Assembly (NCBI GenBank): GCA_027924585.1
Contig: BSBM01000824.1
Location: forward strand, 481,001 to 545,000
Origin: Larix kaempferi
Taxonomy: Eukaryota > Streptophyta > Pinopsida > Pinales > Pinaceae
Length of the DNA stretch: 64,000 nucleotides
Direction of reading: 5' to 3'
The notes below the pieces were generated by a model. The model ran no database searches, had not been told where the DNA came from, and saw nothing but the letters and a program-made list of their open reading frames with translations. This document shows positions 56,170 to 64,000 of the stretch, piece after piece. The position numbers and the translations under genes are program-made. Within the stretch, counting starts at the first letter, position 1. Each line of letters opens with the position of its first letter.

Positions 56170-58245
56170 GTTACTCTTTATGCCCAACAAGTAGAGTAGG
56201 AACATTTGTATATAAATAAGCTTGCAGGTCAAGCATTTGCATTTATTTCAGTTAGCAGTTTGTGTTTTTCAGCATTTTTTCAGAAAGTTCTAGTATGTTT
56301 TTCAGCTCCAGTTTTTCAGTTGCAACTTTTGGATGAAGGGTCGGCTATAGGGTGCTGCTTACAGTGGTCAAGGATTGAAAAAATAGCCCAATGGATCATG
56401 CACTTGGTCCACGGAGTTCTTTTCTACCTCAACGGGAGGATAGCATCCCCGGTTGGAGCTGGTTGTTAGCACCTATTTAATTTTTGCAGAAAATTACTGA
56501 ATGTGAAAGGTGGAAGGTGGAACGACTACCTGATGGAATCCTGGAGTACTCCATATCCCCGATGGCCATGAGCTAGAATGAGAAAAGAAGAGGTCTAGGA
56601 AGACCTAGCACAATAAAAAATGGAATTATTTTTAAGTGTGGGAATTGATATACAAAAGAAATCAAATGATAAGGCTAAAGGGCCCTAAGTCCTATAGTCC
56701 GCTTATAAACATATGGGGGGGATAAGTACCATGCAGATAGGCACCATCGATCGAACGCAATCCCACGATCAACGGTTTCCGTTGATGATCGCATGGCCAA
56801 ACTGCAAGGAAGAGAAGGGATGAGTGGCTGCGATGGGCTTTTCCCGTTAGAGAGATGACAGCCGGAGGGAACATCGCAAAGACTATGGAAGGGAGTAGTA
56901 GCATTTTAATAAACATTGTGATGGTACTGAGATGAAAGGCAGGTAGTCAGCCACATGGATGATCCGAAAAAGATAGAGTGGTAGCCTATGGTCAAGGCCA
57001 AGGGTCCCACAGTAATAAATGCAATGTGACTATGTAAATGGATGAGATTGTCTCTAGATAGATCGACGGTCCTGGATAATCATCGCATCCAGAAGATGGA
57101 TGATGAATAGTGGAAAGGTAGATGCAATGGATCGGGTCCCACCGGATAGGTGTTAGCTCCACAGCTCGTTGCATGAAGAAAGGGCGATATAGGAGAAGCT
57201 TTTGAGGTGCATGCGATGCTACCCTGTAGATGCATGCAAATAAGAGGAATGGCCTAGATGAGAGTTGGTAAGATGATCCGACGGTGGAGATGGGTAGATT
57301 GTGAAATCATCAGGTAAAGAGGGGCCATATCTGACGAAGGAAAACAAGCACGTGGGAGATCAAAGGTTGAGATTAAGGGACAACCGGTTAAGAAAACTGA
57401 AGGTTATGGAGGCATGGTTATATGTGTGAGAGCGGCCGTCAAAGTTAACATTTTTATTTTTCCGTGACCTGTCTGAGCAGAAAGGGATTTTTCTAGAGAA
57501 TGAGGTTCTAGCCCCGGTACAGAAGCTTGGTAGTGGGTCGCCAAGTAGTTCAGCCGATGCGTGAAGGTCTTGCAATCACATCCAAACATGGAGGACCCCG
57601 GAGATCCTGTATCATGTTCGGCCCAGGCTAGAATGGTCTACGAGGAAGCTATCCTTTGGGACCTTGGCCTTTTGAGCTTGGAGGTCTCCCCAGTAATGAT
57701 AGTGGTTCCCTTGTCTCGCCAAAGTCCGTCCAAAGGTCGTTGGACCTTTTTATCTTCCCAGCTCAGCCCTGACCTGGACATTGGGAATAGTTCCCATGGC
57801 CTGTTGAGTGTCCAAAGTAATTATTGGTCTTTCCGAAGGCGACGGTGGGTCAATACCAAGCCCTAATATGGGAGAGTTTCTAACCAAAGGTATCCACCCA
57901 TGAGTGATAGTCTCCCCTAGTACTAGTGACTTCAGGCCTAGGCTCCATGTAAAGGGAGGATATTTTAACAAGTAGGCGAAGTAGACATCGACCGCATCCA
58001 TACTAGAATGAGGGTGGAAGTTATCAAGGAGTTATAAGTGTCATAAAGGTGCTGGATGCTTATGATCAGGAGGTTGGTAGAATTGTAAAGGTTGGAGAAG
58101 CCGATAATGAGAGTAAAAAGAAAAGTCACTTGTGCGAATTAGAGGATGGCTTGAGAGATGGTGGAAGTGATGTGATCCATGACTTCCAACGTGAGAGGGG
58201 AATATGAGGCATAGTAGTATGACACGGGATGGAACAACATGGCAC
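56170..58245 (+). other. Non-coding interior of the gag-only gypsy element
   Basis: No RT, integrase or other pol domain is visible on either strand in this 2 kb. It contains repeated words such as GATGATCCGACGGTGGAGAT near 57272 and a strong hairpin at 56768-56786. Open frames here show no family features. Confidence 0.6.
56768..56786. repeat. Perfect 8-bp hairpin
   Basis: ATCAACGG, loop TTT, CCGTTGAT. It lies within flanking CGATC and GATCG words that make the whole site nearly palindromic. Confidence 0.7.
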
Positions 58246-58256
58246 GATAAGAAAAA
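58246..58256 (+). other. Possible polypurine tract of the gag-only gypsy element
   Basis: GATAAGAAAAA lies five bases before the probable 3' LTR start (TGGCACCAATG at 58262). It is weaker than the copia tracts and supports the longer LTR boundary. Confidence 0.4.
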
Positions 58257-58261
58257 CTTAC

Positions 58262-60044
58262 TGGCACCAATGAATGGGGTAGGTTATAATCTCGGTCAGC
58301 AATGATGAAGGAAGGTCACTCGTGCAACATGACATGTGACCCAACTGGTTTTGAAGATGAGGTGACCCACGTCTTTCGAAGTGTGCAAGAAACCTGAGGT
58401 TAAGTATTGTCATGTGAGGGATGTCAGAAGGATAGACTGGCAAAGGGGCCTCTAACTGTTATCCTAGATTATTACCAGTATGATGGAAGGTACCTCTACA
58501 TTATCATTGGCTATGCCATCTATCTAGGAAGCTTTGTTGAGCATGCTAAGGTCATCTCAGACCTTGGGCATCATGGTTACTTGATTGAGGAATATGATCG
58601 AGTTATCATGGAAATTATAGCCACATGTATCCGCTGTCATCATCATCACAGTTATGGATATGGTTTTCACGTCCCTTGTCTGAAGTTGGTATATGGGAAA
58701 GATGCTGCACCTGGCGGTTCGAGCATCTTTTCCATTGGGATTGGCTCAAGGAGAAAGGGTAGGTGTCCGAAGTGGTGTTCATTCCAGAACAAACATGGGC
58801 TGAGTTGGAGGAAAATCTTACTCCCCCATCTCTTATGGTATTTGACCTCATAGAATCCAGCTCTACCAGCGAAGATGAGGAACCTGATAGATGACAAGTG
58901 TCCAAAGGAATCCGATGATGGAGGAAGAAAGAAACCCTCGAAATGAAGTGAAGCAGCCAACTGGATACAAAAATGGTTCATGATTTTGTAATCTCTACTA
59001 AAGAAGCAGCACCTATCTTCCCAGATGATGCATCGCAGACTAACAGCTCATTGAAAGTGGAAGATTTCTTTGACTTGCAAGGTCATTTGGGAACCAAGGG
59101 TTAAGATGGCCCTCTATCTATGATATTTCATTCTTTGTCTTAATCAGTCTGTTCAGAACATGGCACGTATGTAATATTCCTAAGTTTTTGGGTCAATGAG
59201 GTCTCATTTAGATATAACTATTTTTGGTTTAGATGAGTCGAGCTAGAGGACTCCCGGCGTACATATATGCGATGCAATAGAATGATAAGAAGTTGAAAAA
59301 TATTGTCTAAAACTCTTATGAGAAATTTGGTGTATTGTTCTTTAAGAAGCTTTTGAGCTATTTTGAATAAAGTTTGCAAAGCCGAGCCAATGTTTTCTTA
59401 GGGATTCTTGTGTAACTGGTCTTGTAGTCTGTTCCTTCTTTTTCCATGTGAATTGTGTATCTCTCATTGTTAATTCCAGTCTGTAACATTATTTCATACT
59501 TGGTATAGTGTGATAGCTAAGTATAATTCATAGAAAGTATGCTCTACTTATCTTTTTCCAAGTATTTCACCATTACTTTTCTGCTAAAGTTTATATAGGA
59601 TTCATCTTTGTATGCCTTAAGTCAATGGATTGTTTCTTTCTCTTTTGTTTCACCAATTAAAATCACCTTGACTATGAGCTGTTTACTACCACGCCCATGT
59701 GTTAATGCATTTGTGAAGCATTTGTAAATGAATTTTCAGAGTTTGTTTGAATGTGACTCCATTGCCCAAATAAAGATTCATACATTTCAGCCAAGCTACA
59801 TTTAAACCATTTTGTTTCCAACAGAAATTTGATCTTCTATATTGTTTATAATCGAATATCTTGAATGATGAATGCTGGTGCATGTTTTCATTGTTGACAA
59901 CTTTGATTATTCTAGTATTTCATAGAGCTGTAGAGAGAGCCCTCTCAGACTAAGCTGGGTTAATAGCTTAAGTCTAAAGATTAGTTAGTGGTTACCCCAG
60001 TTTTCCCTCTCCCACAACCTAGGGGGTCATTTTGGGTGTTAACA
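58262..60044 (+). repeat. 3' LTR of the gag-only gypsy element
   Basis: 1783 bp, ending GGGTGTTAACA. It carries the same decayed coding stretch as the 5' LTR (GRYLYIIIGYAIYLGSFVEH, PEQTWAELEENLTPPSLMVF). Confidence 0.85.
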
Positions 60045-60580
60045 TCTAATCCAACGGTAGAGATCTGGCCAGCAGTGCACATCCAACCTCGAAACACCAA
60101 CTGCATTTATGACCACACTATCAACCCTTGGCACTGTGGCGACTAGCTAGGACAATTTGCAAACCAAATCAATTACAGCTCAACCACGTTGACTACTCTA
60201 TCACAATACCTTCATGTGTTAAGAACCACGATGGCAACCACAGTGATATTCCACTGAACCAGTAGATAGGAGTATTAAATACCAAGTTTGGTTTACAAAC
60301 ACTTGCCAGCACATATCCACGTTACCATTAATTATCCTGTCCTTATATGTAGGGACCCCAACCTGGGTCTCCCTCATCTCCCAATAAAATCTAAGTATTT
60401 CACTATTTACATTCTGGTCAACTCTTTTGTTTTGTTTCTATTCTCAGTTTCTAGTTTTGTTTAGATTTCAAGCCTGTCAAAATAATGAAATCTACATTTA
60501 AAATTTCAGTATATCTACCTCTTAACTAGTTATGTTTGTGCAGGAGTAATAGAACATAATAACAACGTAAAATCCTTTTC
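60045..60580. other. Unassigned sequence right of the gypsy element
   Basis: I see no gene here. It starts TCTAATCCAACGGTAGAGAT, similar to the GATCCGACGGTGGAGAT word inside the neighbouring element at about 57272. It may be the displaced remainder of the host gypsy LTR or older flanking DNA. Confidence 0.35.
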
Positions 60581-60582
60581 AA

Positions 60583-60942
60583 TTAACTTAAAACATAATT
60601 TGACAAGGTAGAAACGATAAACATACCTGTTGAAAAATACCTGTAGTTAGCTAGTAGATCCACCCTTGTTGTTGTCCCTGTTTTGCTGAATGCCTTGTTG
60701 TTTTCCTTGGCTGTTACCTGCAACCAAAAGCCTTCCCCAAAGTTGTGAAACTCAACCTGCCCAAAAAAGTCTCGCCACCCTGCCACCTGGTGAGGTCTCG
60801 CCGACCACCCAGATTCAAAGGTACCCCTTTGGACCCCCGAGCCCAAACCAAATACAAGCCAACCTTCTATATCCCTTTCAGAAATCTCCAACAAGACACC
60901 CCCTTTCAACTCTGCTCTGAAAATTCTCCCATTGCTCTCCAA
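60583..60942 (-). CDS. Unrecognised open frame, doubtful
   Basis: The minus-strand frame of about 119 codons starts only at a TTG. It encodes WLVFGLGSGVQRGTFESGWS and FGQVEFHNFGEGFWLQVTAK. A CAG-GTAACA donor-like site after FWLQ and a CAG-GTATGT near 60625 would allow it to be an exon. I do not recognise the protein. GC content is higher than the AT-rich surroundings. It may be a fragment of a host gene or of another transposon, or chance. Confidence 0.2.
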   Translation of the reverse strand: MESNGRIFRAELKGGVLLEISERDIEGWLVFGLGSGVQRGTFESGWSARPHQVAGWRDFFGQVEFHNFGEGFWLQVTAKENNKAFSKTGTTTRVDLLANYRYFSTGMFIVSTLSNYVLS

Positions 60943-60969
60943 AAATTCTCACAAAAATATCTAGGGTAA

Positions 60970-62760
60970 AAAGATGATCCCCTTTCTTCCCTTCACTTCT
61001 CCCTTTATCCTATGTTTTCCGACTCTTCTTCCCCTCCATTAATGCCTTATCCTCCCATTAATGAAGTCCCAACCCCCTCATTACTACTCAGTCAGCTCCC
61101 TCGAACCATTCCAATGAAATATTAATAATTTAATAATTAGACAATTTAATATTCACCTCTCTTTATGAGGTTTACAGACACCACTTACAGCAATCATTTT
61201 TAAACATTTGTTTCTTATTCAAAGTTTAATTTTTTTATTTAATAATAAATGTTACATTATCTTTATGTTAAAGTTTGGGGTTGGGGTTGGCTCACCCACC
61301 AACCATAAGAGTTTTAAACCTTCACGCTTCACCAATCCAATTAATTAAAACAATTGTCCATTGATTAATTACTATTAACCTATCATTTAATCAAAGATTT
61401 ATAATATTTCTAATATGCTAAGTCCCTTTAACTGTAAATTCAATTAATTAAATTTATCAATTATGAATATTAATCTTATCAATGTAATTCATATCATTAT
61501 CAATGTGTAATTATATTAATTAAATAAAAAATAACTAAGATATAATCGACTCATTTACATGGTCCCATATTAATTGCACCTTAGTTGTAATTAAACTAAT
61601 TAACAATCAATCAAGCATTCTAATCACTTGCATTAGTCACTACCTAGGTTAACCTTAGCTTTGTTTATTAATCAACAATAATTAATTATTAATGGGCAAT
61701 AATTAATCATTAATCAACATTATTAACCCTAATCGACTTTATTAACCTTAATCCACAATAATTAATCGTTAATCTACATTATTAACATTAATCATCATTA
61801 TTAACCTTAATCGACATTTTTAACATTAATCAACAATAATTAACATTATTATTCAGCAAGATTTCACGAAATTCATAAATATGTGGGCAAGTTATGTAAG
61901 AGTAGCTACTGCTTACATACGTTGTGTAAGTACACTAACAGTAATAATTCACACACATCAATCATAATCATGAAGCTTGGATTTGGAACGAGCATCATTC
62001 AAAACCTAGGTCTAGTGGGTCACTTTGTGAAATCTTGCCTTGGGGATAGCATTCCTTGTTTAAAGGGATTGCAGTCCACTTAGGTCAAACCATCAACTCT
62101 TGGATCTAGAATTATTCATCCATAAAACCTTCAATAGCCCACTTGTCTTATGCCATAGGAGTCATCAACCATAAGTTAATCTCTTCTTGACTCCATTAAT
62201 CCCAATTCCCAAGGCACTGATCTCTCTCCAAGTCAATTCGACTTTCCTAGATGGTTGGATTAACTTGTGGTTTGATCATTGTTTGGTGGACTAAACCCTT
62301 TGATGTTATCATATCTAATGATCAAGCTTGTCACTTGTACTAGTTAGCCCCAATTCAACCACTAAACTACTATGCATTGGACATGGTTCCCAAGGCAGTG
62401 GATTTTCTCACATTGAACTAGTACTTTAATCCTGGACCTCATTTCAAATACTATAAGTCAATGAAACAAAGCCATACTCATTGAACCCCTCACTCATCTT
62501 GTGACTTCATCTTTAGGCCTAGGATACACCATACACCTTCTATACTTCACTTAGTCTTATCTTGATTTGGTGTCTTGGTTTGATCTCTCCTGTCGGGAGT
62601 AGATCGGGTCTCCCCCTTTGTTGTCTAGGCTAGATAACATAAAGCGAAGGTTGCCTCGACTGGCATGACAACCATCTATTGGAGGTCGAGGTGATCATGG
62701 TTGCACCTTTTGAGTTTCCCTTCCCTATTTCCATCCATTAATGGATACATCCATAGGGGT
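60970..62760. other. AT-rich unassigned region
   Basis: I support no coding sequence here. 61130-61860 is very AT-rich. A hairpin (GATCTCTCC...GGGAGTAGATC) lies near 62580-62606, and TCTCCCCCTTTG near 62608 would read as a polypurine tract on the minus strand. ATCCATTAATGGAT at 62733-62746 is a perfect palindrome next to the truncated gypsy pol. Confidence 0.4.
61660..61855. repeat. Degenerate AT-rich short repeats
   Basis: Variants of ATTAATC, AACAATAATTAA and ATTATTAACCTTAATC recur every 20-30 bp. They form a low-complexity tract with no coding sense. Confidence 0.6.
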
Positions 62761-62762
62761 AA

Positions 62763-63998
62763 CTACAGTTTAGGTGATAACAAGACCATTGGGTTGGAAT
62801 TTGCCACAACTGTGGTATGGCTGAGGAGAATATAATGTCGCAGCTTTTGTACAGAAAAGACGACGGTGAGGGCCATTTTTTCTTCATGCGGGTAGCATAA
62901 TGGTGGGCCTGATAAAGTTTGGCTTGCATAGTAAATGACATGCTCTTGGCAAGCGGAGTCTTCTTGGACGAGAACTCCAGATACGGTGTAATCTGATGCC
63001 AAAATGTAAAGGGTAAAGTCTCTTGTGAAATCTGGTGGAGAAATCAATGGGGCGCTTGTAAGAGCTTTTCTCAGATCTGTGAAAGCTCCTTCTACTTGGT
63101 TGTCCCATATGAAGCGGGTATGAAGACGTAGCAAGCAGAGGAAACCATGTACAGTGGTGGCATAGTCTGGGACAAAATGACAAAGGAAGTTGGACTTCCC
63201 CTGGAGGCTTTGAAGCTGTCTTAATGTACATGGTGATGGTAGGTCCACTATGGCTTGAACATTTAGAGGGTCAATGGTGATCACTTTTTCTGAATTGACA
63301 AACCCCAACAGGCGACCTACTGGAATGCAAAAGACACACTTGAGTGGGTTCAAGCGGATGTTGTATTTTCGACAACACAAGAAAACTTGTCGAAGATCAT
63401 CTAAATGGTCAGATCATTTCGTAGATCGAGCGGTGAGGTCGTCTAGATAAACTAATATGATTTTATGCAGATCATGAAAGCAATAAGTCATGGCACGTTG
63501 GAAAGTGGCTCTTGTGTTCTTGAGACCGAAAGGCATGACGTGGTAGGCGAAAGTGCCCCATGGGGTTGTAAAAGCGATCTTGTATTGATCCTCTTTACAG
63601 ATTTTGATTTGGTTGTATCCGGAGAAGCCATCCATAAAAGAAAGTACCTCATGCCCCACACACTCATCGATTAGCTGGTCAATAAATGGTGTGGGGAATT
63701 TGTATTTGGGACAAGCTAGGTTGAGGTCACGAAAGTCAGTACATACGCGGATGGTGCCGACTTTCTTATTGAATGGTACTGGGTTTGAAACCCATGTGTT
63801 GTATGCAATAGGGTATATGAAACCTACTGCTCGAAGCTTCTCAATTTCTACTTTGATGGCTGGAAGCTTAGATGGGTGAATGGGACGTTGTTTCTGGTGG
63901 ACCAGTGATATGTTGGGCCAAGTGTCTATATGGTGTTCTACGATGGTAGGATCAAGACCAGCCATCTCGGTATAAGACTAGGTGAATACATCTCGAAA
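62763..63998 (-). pseudogene. Second gypsy pol fragment (RT and RNase H), truncated both sides
   Basis: The minus strand encodes, from the window edge, FRDVFT, then a TAG, MAGLDPTIVEHHID, VSNPVPFNKKVGTIRVCTDF, FMDGFSGYNQIKI, MPFGLKNTRATFQRAM and the active site LVYLDDLTARSTK. A TGA at 63413 follows. RNase H then runs IRLNPLKCVFCIPVGRLLGF, FTLYILASDYTVSGVLVQ, HVIYYASQTLSG and LRHYILLSHTTVVANSNPM. As in the first gypsy element the first RNase H Asp is missing (YILAS). The alignment stops abruptly near 62763 and integrase is absent. It resembles the RT of the host element but is clearly divergent, so it is another copy or subfamily. The upstream part lies beyond the window. Confidence 0.88.
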
Positions 63999-64000
63999 TT

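Larger units (their letters stand above)
37938..60044 (+). mobile_element. Non-autonomous gypsy-like element with gag only (TR-GAG type)
   Basis: LTRs of about 1783 bp at 37938-39720 and 58262-60044 end GTGTTAACA. The first is followed by TTGGTGCCATTGCCGAGGA, a gypsy/Athila-like primer site. The interior, without the copia insertion at 40923-55432, is about 4 kb and holds one gag-like frame, with no protease, RT or integrase that I can find. The left LTR boundary may lie 9 bp further in (TGAAT(A/G)GGG at 37947 and 58271). No matching target duplication is visible: GTAAC on the left, TCTAA on the right. In the 235 bp I compared closely the LTRs differ at about 9%. Confidence 0.82.

Noticed and set aside
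57561-57866. Plus-strand frame of 101 codons in the gag-only element
   Set aside because: No similarity, no supporting context and no conservation that I can test; left as non-coding interior.
62580-62606. Bacterial-style terminator hairpin
   Set aside because: The window is plant nuclear DNA, so a stem with a following pyrimidine tract does not imply intrinsic termination.

Overview
This window is plant nuclear DNA made almost entirely of LTR retrotransposons inserted into one another. I see no convincing host protein gene, rRNA, tRNA or CRISPR array. The plant origin rests on Ty1/copia and Ty3/gypsy proteins of plant type, primer-binding sites complementary to initiator-Met tRNA, and a plant-mobile-domain-like ORF. 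The density of old, stop-ridden, nested copies suggests a very large genome. A gymnosperm is my guess, but the sequence does not prove it.

Layer 0 is a minus-strand Ty3/gypsy element of Tat/Ogre-like type. Its 5' LTR, primer site and leader lie at about 37.9-35.4 kb. Its gag, RT and RNase H lie at 35.4-34.6 and 21.4-17.6 kb. Its integrase, a second RNase H and an antisense ORF lie at 4.6-1.2 kb. Removing the insertions, each with one copy of its target duplication, restores one reading frame across both breakpoints.

Layer 1 is three insertions into that element. (a) A type-1 copia element at 4560-17591 has target duplication TTTAT. It carries a second copy of the same family at 7572-14055, with duplication ATCCC. 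(b) A type-2 copia element at 21408-34579 has duplication ATGTC. It carries a young plus-strand type-3 copia element at 23383-29273, with duplication ATACT and LTRs differing at 6 of 703 positions. (c) A plus-strand gypsy-like element at 37938-60044 has 1.78-kb LTRs and a gag but no pol. It carries a plus-strand type-2 copia element at 40923-55432, whose own 3' LTR is split by a minus-strand type-2 copy at 47908-55271.

The right end (60045-62760) is unassigned AT-rich DNA, followed by a truncated second gypsy pol that runs off the window. LTR divergence, counted by eye, falls with nesting depth in the first two stacks (about 6.1% outer and 4.4% inner; about 6% outer and 0.85% inner). In the third stack the two copia copies are close (about 4.7% and 4.4%), and the host gypsy LTRs look older in the stretch I compared.

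The most unusual signal lies between pol and the 3' LTR of all five type-1 and type-2 copia copies. It is a dense array of short hairpins in which the loop is nearly constant while the stem arms change together, next to a second array of roughly 90- or 138-bp tandem repeats. Other points of interest are an RNase H with all four acidic residues placed after integrase while the usual RNase H has lost its first Asp, an antisense ORF with an in-frame intron, a rearranged non-autonomous copia family that transposed after it was rearranged, and a pair of full-length inverted type-2 copies able to form very long double-stranded RNA.
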